Positions 35,501 to 46,599 are shown, numbered from the stretch's first letter. The stretch is DNA of 64,000 bases from Chrysaora quinquecirrha (GCA_014526335.1 JACTAT010000002.1:3991832-4055831), one strand, 5' to 3'. The notes: generated from the letters alone by a model not told the origin. Numbers and translations: made by a program.

Positions 35501-38500
35501 TATGGGTTGGCTATTCTTATTGGAGTGAGTTTTTAGATTACTTCTCATTATTAAATAAAATTTTGAAAATTGATCATTTGCTTAAAACTTCCTATGGGAA
35601 GGCTTATGAGGATATTCTCAGTGACTCATTAAATTGAGATAATTGTTATTATTTTCTTTTGAAGAAAGACTGGTTTTTGAATGGTAGATCATGGTTTGTT
35701 GGATATGTAAGAGAGGTAAAGCACTTTCAGATATATGAAGCAGTCTATCTTTTTCCAAATACATGTTCTTTAAGCCTGGTTTCCAGTAAATCTAAAGATC
35801 TGTGAGCATCTGCAAACATGGGCAATTCCTTCTTCCATCTGTGATTTAATGTGTACAAGTGAAATCATAGTGCTTCTGGCGACTGTCTGCGATTTAGTTT
35901 TCACAATGCAGATACACAATTCTTGTGACTAATGATCACTGACAGGCCAAATCACGAGAGCATGTTTTCATTGAATCGGGTAAGCAACCCAGATCACAAA
36001 TGATTGATTGATTGGTTGAAACCAGACAGACATCAAGCTAGTGTGGCTTGAACCAATTTTGTGTTGGTCTTAATGCCTTTGAATTGGTAAAAGTTTAATT
36101 TTCATTTGTAATTCACAGCAAAATCTTGACGCTGACATAAAATGGTATTACATTGTGGAGTTGGCATTCTATTTTTCACTCCTATCATCGATTCTGATAG
36201 ATAACAAAAGAAAGGTAAGGATTCTGTGTGTGTATTAATGTTTATTAAAATTTTTGTACAAAAAAGTATGAGAGAAACATTTTCATTATAGTGCTCTAAA
36301 TTACTCTAATGTTAATCTTATCACTCTGCGAAGTCTGGTGCATGCACATGCAAGATGAGCAATAGAACAAGAGAAGAGAACAATGGAAATGCACTTCTGC
36401 AAGAACGAGATCTCGTGAAGAATTGCCATACTCTGCAGATGTAATCTGGAGTTTTTTTGAAACGTTTTCCAGATATTTGCAAAAAAGATAAAGCAAGACA
36501 AGGTTTCAATAACTTTGCAATGTCCATTACAATGAAAGCAAGCAAGCATTAATCTTGCAGGTATAGAGGTGATGTGTACCTGCAGTTTGTGCCCCAAGAC
36601 TGATATTCTAGAACAAATACCCTGGGTACTCAATTAACGACCCCAGAAGGATGGACAGCTGAGTTGACGTAGGCTTCTAGAAAGTGGTTTCAACGAGATT
36701 AAACCAGGACCTGTTTATTGTAATAGAGGAACCTATAAAGTAGGTTTAGGGAAAACATTTAGATGCTATTTTTAAAGAGTTATGCATGCAATTTAAGGGA
36801 GCGTTTTCGTTTAAATGTGAAACGTTTTTGAAGTTATACTGTATGATGACTACGCTTATGTGCTGCATATTGTACTAACTCGCTTGCAAGCCCGGTGGCA
36901 CTATACAACTTTGGTACTGGGGCTGTGCCGCCTGGAACGGTATCGATTTTCACGATTTTGGTACAAGGAACGGTACCGAATTTCACGATTTTTATTCAGA
37001 TTCTCACGATTTTCAAAGAAAAATTGTATAAGATCAGGTATTCATTTTCGACAAATTGGTATAAGGTCCGGTATGATTTTGATGCTTGGCTTGCACATCC
37101 CTTACAAATTTTGATTAAATGCCCCCCGGGTTGTAAGCAAAGATAGATTAGTTAGGCTTTTACTTATTATCACGTCATCTTCAACAGGATTTCTGGGAGA
37201 TGACGATTCATCATTTCGCCACGATTCTACTTATTGGAGCATCTTACATAATCGGTCATTATCGCATTGGTAGCGTGATTATTTTAGTTCATGATGTCTC
37301 TGACTTTTGGCTTGAGGTAAGAATGAATTTTTTCAGGATTTTTGTGTGTAGGAGCGAAAAAGGCAGCATTATTTTATATTATCTGTCATTCCTTCTCCTA
37401 ATCTTCAAATAGAGCATTAACGTTCAAAAACAACAGGAAAACAACTTTGTTGATGTATGATTTCTGAAGTAGAAGCGGAAAAGAACTCTTTCTGTCCACA
37501 CAGAACTGGTCTCTTGGTTTTGAATATGGATAGATTCCAAATTCTGCAAATGAAATAACAAAGCAAGATCCTTCGTATTGGTTTTTCACTTGGACTCGTA
37601 CATTATCTCTACTTGTCTTCCCACTGTACCCTTGAGCTGATTGGTGATCAAAAAACAATATAATTCTAGCTAACTTTTCTGATTTTGACTTCCTTCTTCA
37701 TCTTGGTATATATGCCGTCTTTGTCAATTATCTTTGCTCGTTTCTGACGTTTATAATCTAAGGATTTTCGGACGAAAAAGGCTTCTTGGTATGTATGCCT
37801 GATGATGTTTCTGCTTTTCAGCTCAATTTTGATGAAATTTATATCAGAACTTACTATTATTCCAGCATTTAAACCTGGGTTATCCATCCAGTATTGTTGA
37901 CTGAGGCTCGTTTTTCAAGGGGTCATTTGGATCAATGTTTTCCTAGAGCCCGGCATCGAGAAATGGCATCTCCTTGTGTCTTGCCAAAATCAGAAAAGCC
38001 AACGTTTTGCCTTTTCATGCCTTTCATTTTTTGAAAGTCTTCCCGGCAGATATCGGAACTGAGAATAGGAAACACGAAAACAGACTACGAAGCATTGCTT
38101 TATTTACATAAGACAATCTCATACAAAGTACAAAATTCTAAACAAACCATTCTTTGAAAAATTACATTTATACCATACAGTAACTACAAAATTATGCATA
38201 TCAGAGGAGTTTATACAAGTTGCTCTGTATCTCATGTCTGATCACGCGTAAGTGCTTCCCTGCTTCTTTTAATTCTAGCCTGCTCTACCTCAAATGCTGA
38301 CTTTGCATTCGTTCTTCCCACACTTTGTTCTTTCAACAATATCTCCCTCTTGAACTTCGGAACAAAGACAGATACTGTTTGTTTACCGACTGTCATTTGG
38401 ACTCTTGCGTATCCTTTGGTGATTGCTGTTTTTGGCCTTGCATCGTAGACTATTTCTTTTCTACTTCTCTTCCGACACTTATCTTCCGCCTGACTGTGCT

Positions 38501-41500
38501 GCCACTGCTAGCATTCCTTGGTGCAGAGATTGATGCCCTTCTTTGTGGCATTTCCTTTGGTATGTTTAGCTGCGTCTGTGTACTACTTCTTTCTATGCAG
38601 CTTTTTGGTCTAACTATTCTTCGATTTTCAGCATCTCCATCCTTACTAATATTGATCCTATTTTCAGTACCAGCAGATTTAATTCGAGATATTTTCCTGG
38701 AATTTTCTTCAGTGTCACTGCCTGGTTTATCAAAGAACTGATTTCTTGGAATTCCCATTTTTCTCCCGCCAATCATTTCATTCTTTTCCTCGATGTTTCT
38801 TACTGTAAGCAGTTTTTGGTTAGTTTCTTCCATAAAATGCTCGTTCTTTGATGTACCGATCCATCCTGATCGAGACTGTTTACGAGAAATCTCTGTCATT
38901 TTACTTCCGGGTTTGATACCGTGGACATTTCTTGGAACTGGTATATCATTTTTTACTCCTTGTTCACCTGCGTTTTCCATTGATCGATCATTGTTATTGA
39001 CATCATTTTCAATCCAAGCCACGCGTACTTGTTTTCTTGGGTAGTCAGCGCTCTTATTCCTGTTTATGTTTGTTGATCCATTTTTGAGTATTGACGAACT
39101 GGAATCCGCTTTGATTAGTGGCTTTATAGGCGAAGAAGCTGGCCGCATATAACCATTTCTAGAGTTCGCTTTATTCTTGCGATAATTTTCGATTGATTTC
39201 GCATTGTTATTGTTTACTGAATGTTCATAAACAACTGTTTTTGTAACTTTTTTGTCTCTCCTGTTCGTTTCAAGTGTCTCATCAGTAGAAGCTCTTTCGT
39301 TCTGTTGAACAATTGACGTGGAAGAAGCAGGGCTTTGCTTTTGTTTTTCCTTTTCTGACGGCACAGCATCATCTGTAGAGTCAGCCGAGAAAATCTTCTC
39401 TTTTCTGTCTTCATGGTATTCTTCACTTGCTGATGAATCTTCTTCCTGTTGAGAATCAATATCCTTATCTCTCCCAAACTCATCTTCCTTCGAGTTTGAA
39501 ACTTTTACAAAAAAACTTTTCGATCTTCCTCTATTTTTCGCTGCTTTTAGCAGATCATTCTCCGCCGATCTTCTAATGAATTCTCGTCGCTCTTCCTCTT
39601 TGATCTTTCTTTTCTCATCTTCTTCCAATTCCTTATAAACTTCTTCGATCTTCCTTCCTTTCACTGGTGGAACTATCAATCTAAACTGATAAGGTCTTCT
39701 AACATTACTTTCAATGGGCCTAACTTTATTTTCATCATCACCATCTGATAATTCATCTTCGTTTTTCTCAATTTGTTCAGTCTTCTCCCCAATTTTTCCA
39801 ATTTGAACATTCTGTTGTTCTTTTGTATCTTCTGACGTTTGCTCTGTGGCTGGCTTGCTAAAAACAAGTGGAATCCTGGTCCCTTTTCTCGTATATATAA
39901 TATCATCCATGGATTTGATAAACTTCTTTATAACAATGTCATTTTCTTTCAAGTAGTACCCATGTTCAGCTAGAAACCTCCTCCGCATAACGCTCACGTC
40001 CATTTTCTCTTTCACCGCAAGAATTTTTCTCAGTGTTTCTTTTACCCCTTTGACGTCTTTAGCGTGATTGAGATTGCCCTGTATGTAGATAAGTTCCAGA
40101 TGTTGCAAAGTTTCCTGTAATTTCCAGTGTTCATTGGCATTTATCCGGAATGTCCTCAGGACGCGTTTTGATAAGATGGATGGTTTTTCTTTCACAGTGT
40201 TCATTGAGACTTTTTAACTGATATCTGAAGAAGAAATCTCTTGTAAGCTGAACTAGGATTTTCCCACTTTCTCTCGACCCCTCCTTTTTTGTCTTTACGT
40301 TCTAGCTGGTTTATTCTTTCTCTGTAGGTAGAATTTGAATTATTCCAAGCTGTTTGCAGGCAGTGTCTCGCTAACGATGTTCATTCCTCGATCAAACCTC
40401 TCTTCTTGTGTACTTTCTAGAGTACGAGAGTTGAAATATGATGTATGTTCTCCCAATATACCTCTTTAATATTCACCTTTCTATCCAGCAAGTCACAGCA
40501 TTAGCCAGCCAATCTTCTCTAAGACTGTTTTCGATGCCTTCAGTTCTTCTTTGCTTGTGTTGTCTTGGTTTCAATGTTGTTTTGGTTTCAATCTCATGAA
40601 TTATCATAAAGCTACTGAGCTCATAGTCATATCATTACAAATAGCTTTCCAAATTCTAGCAGGCAACAGTTCCTTCCGGCTCCCGTTAATTTACAAAATC
40701 ATTTTATAGATTGGTACAACTTATTCCTGCAGAGTTTTTATCAGAAATCTGAATGGCAACTCCGAGGATATTCCTCTGGAAAGTCACACAACAAACAAAC
40801 ACACTATTTTCTATTTTGTTTCTGCGTCAGTCTTTTCACGTCTAATTCCCATTGGAAATGTATCCACTAATAAAACTATTAATTACCCTCTTGTCGAATT
40901 GTGAAACTAGTGTAATTAATAAGATCAATTGTATCTGGTTTATTGTTGAAATAACAATGCCTTTTGTTTGCTGTATTGCGCTTGGCGGTGAGCTGTTGGT
41001 CACAGTCCCTGAGCCGCCGTTTGTCAGCCCGGGGGGGGGGTACTTAGTATAATTTGGGTACGGGTATGTGCCGCCCATATGGGTGGGTTTTTGGCCCTGA
41101 ATTCTCTAAACATGGGTATGATTTTAACCAAAACCCCATAAAAGTGGGTAGCAAATTGAAGAAAAGTCGAAAGTTTGACTTTAATTCGGTCAGAAAAATG
41201 GAAAAATCGTGTCAAAGATGTTCTTAGTATAATGTCACGCAATAATAAGGCCTAGAAAGTCTTATTATTCTTGTATTCCGATTATTTTTACTCATAAAAT
41301 AGGGTCTGTTTCTACAAAGGTCTACATTATAAGTGGGTGGGTTTCCGAAATCCGGGCGACACATCCCCGTCCATTCATAAGTCATGTACCCCCCCGGGTT
41401 TGTCAGTCGCGTTTACTTTCTTTTCCTCTTTGTGCGATTTGTGTTCACTCCGCTTATTTACTTTGCATTTTTTGTAAGCAACTCCAGGAAACCCATTTCT

Positions 41501-44219
41501 GATTTCAGACTCAAGTCGCTAAGAGTGATTGCCATTGTAACCTGAAAACTTGTTTGATGTTTGCTTTGGAAATTATTGGCTAAACGCTTCTGATGGAAGG
41601 GGTAAAATGAGTTCCGTGAATGGTCATTTTCAGTCTCAAAGGGTGCTAAGCAGGTTGCTTAGTTTTTGGCATAAATTCTCATCATTCTATGACCCCCAAC
41701 ATGGACCGGTCCCGTCCGTCTCCTGAGGGGCGATTCACTCCTTGAGAATCTCGCAGACCCTTGTCTAAAATTCTATTGATTTCACCGAAATACCTTGGAA
41801 ATCCTTTTGTTTCAACAGAAATCTCGTATGCCGTTTAAAGAGCGAAATGCCTCGGGTCGAGAGGCGATTCACTCCTTGGAAGTCTCGTACGCCTTTGCTG
41901 CAAGTCGTATTGTTTTCTTGGAAATCCCTTGGAAGTCCTGTTGTTTAAATAGAAATCTCATACGCTTTTTCGCAGAGTGAAATGTCCCTCGCCTCGGGTC
42001 TCGCGATTTGCTCTTAATAAATTCTTGTACCCTGCGCCTTTCTACGAAAATATATTGTTTCACTTTAAAATTGTAAGAAACAACGGAAAAATTCTGGACA
42101 TACGAAAAGCTTTTTTCATCTGACCCTCCTAACGTCAGAAACAGACCGAAACACTTGAAAATGGCGGAATTTATACCCAGATGCGGATCGAAAAGCACCA
42201 ATCAGAAACTAGCGCTGAGTTGGCATTGTGTTAAGCACCAATCAGCTTGCCGAATACAGCGGAGATACCAATACGATTGTTTTACGTCACTATTTTTAGA
42301 GCAAAGGTATCTAACATATCTGCTAACGTATTTGTGTTTTACCAAATCATAATTTTTACGCCAATCTTTTTCAGTCCGCGAAAGTTGCCAATTATGCGAA
42401 GATGCAAAAAACATGTGATGCGTTGTTTGTTGGTTTTGCATTATCATTTTTCATTTCACGTTGGATTATTTATCCTTTCTGGTAAGACTTTCACCTTAAA
42501 CTCCTTTTTTATAGGTAGCTACTTTTTGCTGATCCCTTTGGATCCAATCCCGTCTAAACAGAACTTTTAGAACTACTAGGTTTCTTATAAATAGATTTCT
42601 TATAAAGAACGTGTAACTACTTTCAAAATACTGTATTTTTTCGATTGCTAGCCGCCCTTATTTATAATCCGTACTTGAATATAAGCCGCACTAAATGATG
42701 TTCAGAAAAAAATTTAAGCCTCCCTCGATTATAAGCCGAGGTGTCGTGAAGCATGCAAACACCTGGCTTCAATACACCCGACATTTCAAACGCAAAGGAA
42801 ACGGTTTCATGTTGATGTTTGCAGTTCAAATTAAAGTATTTTGATGGTTTGATGCCATGGATAAAATAATGTAAGCCATCCTTGCTTATGAGCCGCCTAG
42901 ACTTATTACATAAGCCCCACTCTTCGCAAACAGAAACGGCAACAGCAACAACTATTTACTTAAAAATTGAATTGGATGGCCTAATGCTCAGAGTGGTTCT
43001 GAGTGGTGGTCGACCTGTCGAAATCAGATCTGCCTAAGGAGCGAAAACTACAACTCGTAGAATATCTTTCAGAAAGTGGCACAGATTTTTAGATTTACCC
43101 TGTGGGCGGATGGACGCATTACTTATTTTACCAACCATTGAATCCTAGAGCGTTCGAAGTATGATTTTGTTGTGCATTTTCTATTTTGCAGGGTTCTAAG
43201 AAATTTTTTTAACAGCTGGTACATCATTGGACCATTCATGTCTTATTACTGGTTTGGCTCGCTACTACTTTTATTACAGGTTAGTCACTTTTAGTCACTA
43301 AATCATTTTGCGTTTTTGAAAACTTTCGAGACATTTTCCAACATACTGAAATGCGTCGATAATAAATATGAAGCTAGATTGACACTGTGCTTGAACTATT
43401 CATACATGAATGGTCAACCCACAGTATACAAAGGCTGTTTTTGTCCTTTTAGACAGAAAAAGTTCGTTTTCTCGTTTGGACTCTAGACATTAGTCCGAGT
43501 TATCGCTCATGGATTCAGTACTCCCGACATCAAAATACTTAAATTTGAACTTGAAAGACTAATACGAAACCGTTTTCTTTGCGTTTCAAGTATAATATAA
43601 TAATAATAATTGATTTGACTTGCATCGTACCCATGTTTTTCACAGGTCCTTCACATAATCTGGGGTTTTGCTATCGCACGTGTTGTTTACCAATTCATAA
43701 TGATTGGAAAGGTATGTTGATTTTTAAGCATCTTTTGTTGTTCCTTGATTTTTTCGCTGGATTTTTTTGCTTCTTTTGATTTATTAAAATGGTTCTTATT
43801 AACGGTCCTTATCAAAATGGTCCTTATCAAAGCGGTCCTTATAAAAAGGGTCTTTATAAAAATGGTCCTAATAAAATGGTTCTTATTAAAACGGTCCTTA
43901 TAAAAATGGTCCTTATTAAAATGGTCCTTATCAAAACGGTCCTTATAAAATGTTCCTTATTGAAAGGTCCTTATCAAAACGTTCCTTATACAAATGGTCC
44001 TTATAAAAACGGTCCTTATAAAAATGGTCCTTATACAAATGGTCCTTATAAAAACGGTCCTTATGAAAAGTGTTCTTATAAGATTTTTCCTTAATAAATG
44101 GGGCTTATATAAATGGTTTTTGATTTTTGAAGGTTGAAAGAGATGTTCGAAGTGAAGATGAAGATGAAGATCCCATCGAAGATAAAGAACAAGCAAATAT
44201 GAGTAAGAAGAAAAAATAA
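32549..44219 (+). CDS. CERS: Ceramide synthase with homeobox-like domain
   Basis: N-acylates sphingoid bases with acyl-CoA in the ER membrane. Ten exons in phase: 32549-32718, 34473-34709, 35467-35524, 35665-35715, 36119-36214, 37188-37316, 42375-42481, 43192-43279, 43646-43711, 44133-44219; 362 residues. The N-terminus (WIWKEEFWLPVGFTWDDL) and first membrane helix (about 40-57) are typical. Residues about 65-125 form the partial homeodomain (VKLWFTRRRN). The TLC/Lag1 region spans about 137-330 with the Lag1p motif at 211-250: H212-H213 (IHHFATILL) and D240/D243 (LVHDVSDFWLE). The C-tail is acidic (SEDEDEDPIED), a likely CK2-type phosphorylation site as in vertebrate CerS, and ends KKKK. The ATG at 32549 is chosen because it opens the conserved W-rich start; an ATG 8 bp earlier is out of frame. 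Intron 6 (5 kb) holds an antisense gene. Confidence 0.95.
33340..33461. repeat. ATTCACTCC palindromic repeat
   Basis: Diverged 122-bp copy: AAATCCCTTGGAAATCCTTT inside, GAGTGAAATGCTC at the right end. It lies in ceramide synthase intron 1. The 96-residue minus-strand ORF across it is not a gene. Confidence 0.5.
34272..34403. repeat. ATTCACTCC palindromic repeat
   Basis: 132 bp, GCATTTCACTCCTTAAAA at the left and AAGGAGTGAATTGTCCC at the right forming inverted ends. Ceramide synthase intron 1. Confidence 0.6.
36890..37135. repeat. Probable MITE with GAACGGTA tandem words
   Basis: GGAACGGTATCGATTTTCAC and GGAACGGTACCGAATTTCAC repeat about 37 bp apart, followed by CACGATTTT words. The right end is CCCCCCGGG. 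Resembles short non-autonomous elements but the ends were not fixed. Ceramide synthase intron 5. Confidence 0.4.
38099..38104 (-). other. Poly(A) signal for the nested antisense gene
   Basis: TTTATT on the plus strand (AATAAA on the minus) about 345 bp past the stop of the antisense ORF. Confidence 0.5.
38450..40204 (-). CDS. Unrecognised 584-residue protein nested antisense in ceramide synthase intron 6
   Basis: Single long open frame, far longer than chance in this AT-rich DNA, antisense to its host gene. I do not recognise it. Residues 1-115 look folded and helical (for example HWKLQETLQHLELIYIQG and SVMRRRFLAEHGYYLKEND), and 169-235 has another basic helical block (RRPYQFRLIVPPVKGRK; ELEEDEKRKIKEEERREFI). 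The rest is low-complexity, rich in K, E, N, R and S. Degenerate repeats occur at 389-401, 440-452 and 502-514 (PRKQVRVAWIEND / SRKQSRSGWIGTS / SRKISRIKSAGTE), with IPVPRNVHGIKPGSK (421) echoed by MGIPRNQFFDKPGSD (483). The C-terminus is basic with RRAS/RRKIS-type phosphorylation sites. No signal peptide or membrane helix. A nuclear or cytoskeletal role is possible but unproved. Upstream 5' exons cannot be excluded. Confidence 0.8.
   Translation of the reverse strand: MNTVKEKPSILSKRVLRTFRINANEHWKLQETLQHLELIYIQGNLNHAKDVKGVKETLRKILAVKEKMDVSVMRRRFLAEHGYYLKENDIVIKKFIKSMDDIIYTRKGTRIPLVFSKPATEQTSEDTKEQQNVQIGKIGEKTEQIEKNEDELSDGDDENKVRPIESNVRRPYQFRLIVPPVKGRKIEEVYKELEEDEKRKIKEEERREFIRRSAENDLLKAAKNRGRSKSFFVKVSNSKEDEFGRDKDIDSQQEEDSSASEEYHEDRKEKIFSADSTDDAVPSEKEKQKQSPASSTSIVQQNERASTDETLETNRRDKKVTKTVVYEHSVNNNNAKSIENYRKNKANSRNGYMRPASSPIKPLIKADSSSSILKNGSTNINRNKSADYPRKQVRVAWIENDVNNNDRSMENAGEQGVKNDIPVPRNVHGIKPGSKMTEISRKQSRSGWIGTSKNEHFMEETNQKLLTVRNIEEKNEMIGGRKMGIPRNQFFDKPGSDTEENSRKISRIKSAGTENRINISKDGDAENRRIVRPKSCIERSSTQTQLNIPKEMPQRRASISAPRNASSGSTVRRKISVGREVEKK
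41028..41398. mobile_element. hAT-type MITE, copy 2, with perfect 8-bp target duplication
   Basis: 371 bp, nearly identical to 7040-7410. It starts CCCGGGGG and ends CCCCCCGGG. TTTGTCAG occurs at 41020-41027 and again at 41399-41406, exactly flanking the element. An 8-bp duplication with short inverted ends fits the hAT superfamily. No ORF. It lies in ceramide synthase intron 6, upstream of the antisense gene. Confidence 0.88.
41727..41990. repeat. Two tandem ATTCACTCC palindromic repeats
   Basis: Copies at 41727-41854 and 41861-41990. Each begins GGCGATTCACTCCTTG and ends in GAGCGAAATGCC or GAGTGAAATGTCC, with CCTTGGAAATCC or CCTTGGAAGTCC in the middle. Confidence 0.65.
42640..42897. repeat. 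Dispersed repeat with TATAAGCCG words
   Basis: ATATAAGCCGCAC (about 42689), ATTATAAGCCGAGG (about 42729) and TTATGAGCCGCC (about 42885) suggest a MITE-like unit abutting the repeat at 42898. Ends approximate. Confidence 0.4.
42898..43065. repeat. Dispersed repeat, copy B
   Basis: Second copy of 28552-28735, with a small insertion around GTGGTGGTCGACC. Ceramide synthase intron 7. Confidence 0.7.
43782..44118. repeat. 15-bp minisatellite (GGTCCTTATAAAAAT-like)
   Basis: About 20 units of GGTCCTTAT plus AAAAAY/CAAAAY fill most of ceramide synthase intron 9. Because the unit is 15 bp, a 101-residue NGPYK-repeat frame stays open, but there is no sign that it is translated. Confidence 0.85.
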
Positions 44220-44321
44220 ATATTGACTCTAGTTATATCTTATTATTCCAAGAGATCCTTTAATCCAGTAATTTTAATTAAACGTCTCATTATTTGTGAT
44301 CTTAAACTTTTTGTGAATCCT

Positions 44322-44587
44322 CAGTCTGGCCAAATAATTCAACACTGTTTATCAAACATTTGAAATTTGTTTAAAGCAATGTTTTACCGTTTGGCGGCGT
44401 CATAAAAAATTCTTCCACAAGCAGAATTTGCTCAGCAATGTTTTATGGAACTTCAAAAACATTTCCAGAAGCAAAAATGCTTGAACAGCAGTGTTTCTGA
44501 AAGTTACCAAACTTTCAAACATCTAATTTGACAAGCAAAAGTTTCAGATGTTTGACCAAGAATGTTTGGTCGTTTGACCAGAGCCTT
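44322..44587. repeat. AAACATTG palindromic element
   Basis: About 266 bp, left end AGTCTGGCCAAATAATTC, right end GTTTGGTCGTTTGACCAGAG, with internal AAACATTTGAAATTTGTTT and AGCAATGTTTTACCGTTTGG modules. Confidence 0.6.
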
Positions 44588-44599
44588 AAGCCGTGGCCG

Positions 44600-44856
44600 C
44601 ACACTTAAACAACTTAATATTGTTGATCAAACATTGAAATTTGTTTGGCAAGCAATGTTTGACGGTTTGGCCACTTTATAAAACATTTTTCGACAAGCAG
44701 AATTTGTTTAGCAATGTTTATGAAAAACGTTTTTGTTTTCAGCAAGCAAAAATTGTTTCACAAGCAGTGTTTTTGAACGCTGCCAAACTTTGTTTCATTT
44801 TGTTTGACAAGAAAAATATCAGATGTTTGACAACAATGTTTACTGTAGGATCAGCA
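44600..44856. repeat. AAACATTG palindromic element, adjacent copy
   Basis: GATCAAACATTGAAATTTG, GCAATGTTTGACGGTTTGGC and TTTGACAACAATGTTT modules in the same order as in the neighbouring copies; the ends are diverged. Confidence 0.5.
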
Positions 44857-45133
44857 AGGTCCTGCCCAAACGATCAAACATTGTTAGATATCTGAAATTT
44901 GATTTCCAAACAGATTGCTTGACCATTTGGTCAGGTCGCAAAACATTGCGTGTCAAACACTTTTTGCTTGTGAAAAGCAGAAAATGTTTTTCAAGTTTTT
45001 CGTAAACAAATTCTTGCTAAAACAAATTCTGTTTGTCAAACAATGTTTTGTGACGTGGCAAAACAGTCAAACATTGCAGGTAAAGTAATCTCAAATGTTT
45101 GAACACCAAAGTTTGATCGTTTGCCCAGGACCT
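44857..45133. repeat. AAACATTG palindromic element, best-preserved copy
   Basis: 277 bp. Left end AGGTCCTGCCCAAACGATCA, right end TGATCGTTTGCCCAGGACCT: near-perfect 20-bp terminal inverted repeats. The inside is built of short forward and reverse AAACATTG/CAATGTTT modules. No ORF. I read it as a non-autonomous DNA transposon; the superfamily is unknown because no target duplication is clear. Confidence 0.72.
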
Positions 45134-45723
45134 AACCTACTGCTGGTTTGTTTCTGCCTAGCAAAAGATATTTACGTGCACGTATTCAGTGTCTTTGACT
45201 TGTATTGAGCTCAAGGACAACGAACAAGGGGGGGAACCACTTTAACAATACATAATTAAAACGTTTTACGCCTGACTCCTCGAGGTATAAATGTCAAGTG
45301 GGAAAAAGAAATAAAACCGGCTTTCTACTTCAATATGGGCAGATTTCAAAACCTCTATATCTGAACCAATTTTTAGCATCTTTTTTAATTCTTAGATAAT
45401 TATGGTTCTCCCAAAATTTGATATTCGAAATTTCATATCTCTTTGATTCAGCCAATAAATGTTCTTTATTTAGTTTTCTTTGTTTTTACTATTACTTCAG
45501 ATTTTGTAGCCAAAATTACTCACTCAAACATTATAGCAAAGTATATTTGCTAATTTTATCATTTTTGCATTTTTGAAAAATCTTGGAAAGACAGTATAGA
45601 ACATAGATAATGTTACATAAAATCTATCATTATTAAGTCTTATGAGATATTAAAACGACATTTCGATTTATTATTGTTGCTATTATTCTTTTTTCTTGTT
45701 TTTTTGTAAAATTCATCTGGTTT

Positions 45724-46165
45724 GCCCTGGCCAAAAATTCATTTTCGACTCTCAATAATCTAAATTTGCTCATCGAAAATGTTTGAGCGTTTGAACACGT
45801 CACAAAACCTAGGTTGTCAAACATTATTTTCTTGCGACAAACAGCAAATGTTTTGAGCTGTTTCGAAACATTGCGTTACAAATTGTTTGCTTTGCCTGTC
45901 AAGCAATGCACTCAATTTCAGAAGGAAATGCTTCAAGACATGTCTACACTGGGCTGTTGTTTTGGAAATGTAATTCCAGCGTTTGACAAAGACATGCTTT
46001 ATTTAGGCCCTGGAGAAATGATTATGCTCTGGAAGAACGATTTGAACAATACCAAACTTTCATCAAACAAACAAAACATGTTGTTCATCACAAACATTGC
46101 TCGCCAAACATTTTTTGTTTGCGTCAAGCATAAATTTATTCATTTTTATGTTTGAAGAATTCAAA
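45724..46165. repeat. AAACATTG-family copies, rearranged
   Basis: Left end GCCCTGGCCAAAAATTCAT, with further family words to about 46165, including an inverted TTTAGGCCCTGG near 46001. Probably two overlapping copies. Confidence 0.45.
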
Positions 46166-46205
46166 CATTATGCAGGGGTTTTCGGCAAACCGGAAGAAAT
46201 AGACC

Positions 46206-46252
46206 TAGCTAGATAGATATATAGATAGATAGATAGATACCTAGATACCTAG
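46206..46252. repeat. (GATA)n microsatellite
   Basis: AGATAGATATATAGATAGAT run of about 45 bp. Confidence 0.8.
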
Positions 46253-46363
46253 GAATCAGGAATGTTGTAACAAAAGATCTTGTAACAAAAGATAGGCATT
46301 TCTATTCTCTATTTAAGAATTTCTATTCTCTATGTGCACAATGAAAACAATCGTTTCATTGAA

Positions 46364-46582
46364 TCACTTTCTTCCTATTGTTCTGCCTCTGTACTCAGCC
46401 TCATAAACGAATTTCACGAATAGCTCCCGGTCTGCTGTACCTAGAAACGCGTTTCTTTTTTGAACGAAGCCTTTTCTGTCCAAAAGTGCAAGCCGTATTA
46501 TTTTAAGTGTTTTTGGTCTTGCAATGTGGTCAAAATTTCGCATTGCTCTTGATTTTGAAGTGTTTGGTTTCATTGCGGACAT
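46364..46582 (-). CDS. Short ORF, doubtful
   Basis: 72 residues with a basic, non-repetitive composition (ARPKTLKIIRLALLDRKG; ELFVKFVYEAEYRGR). Not in an identified repeat. No family recognised and no splice or poly(A) support. It may be a chance ORF. Confidence 0.2.
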   Translation of the reverse strand: MSAMKPNTSKSRAMRNFDHIARPKTLKIIRLALLDRKGFVQKRNAFLGTADRELFVKFVYEAEYRGRTIGRK

Positions 46583-46599
46583 ATATTGTTAGTTGAACT

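Noticed and set aside
43789..44094. 101-residue NGPYK-repeat protein
   Set aside because: Translation of a 15-bp intronic minisatellite between two well-supported ceramide synthase exons.
45814..46155. 113-residue plus-strand ORF
   Set aside because: Overlaps AAACATTG-family repeats and has no coding resemblance.
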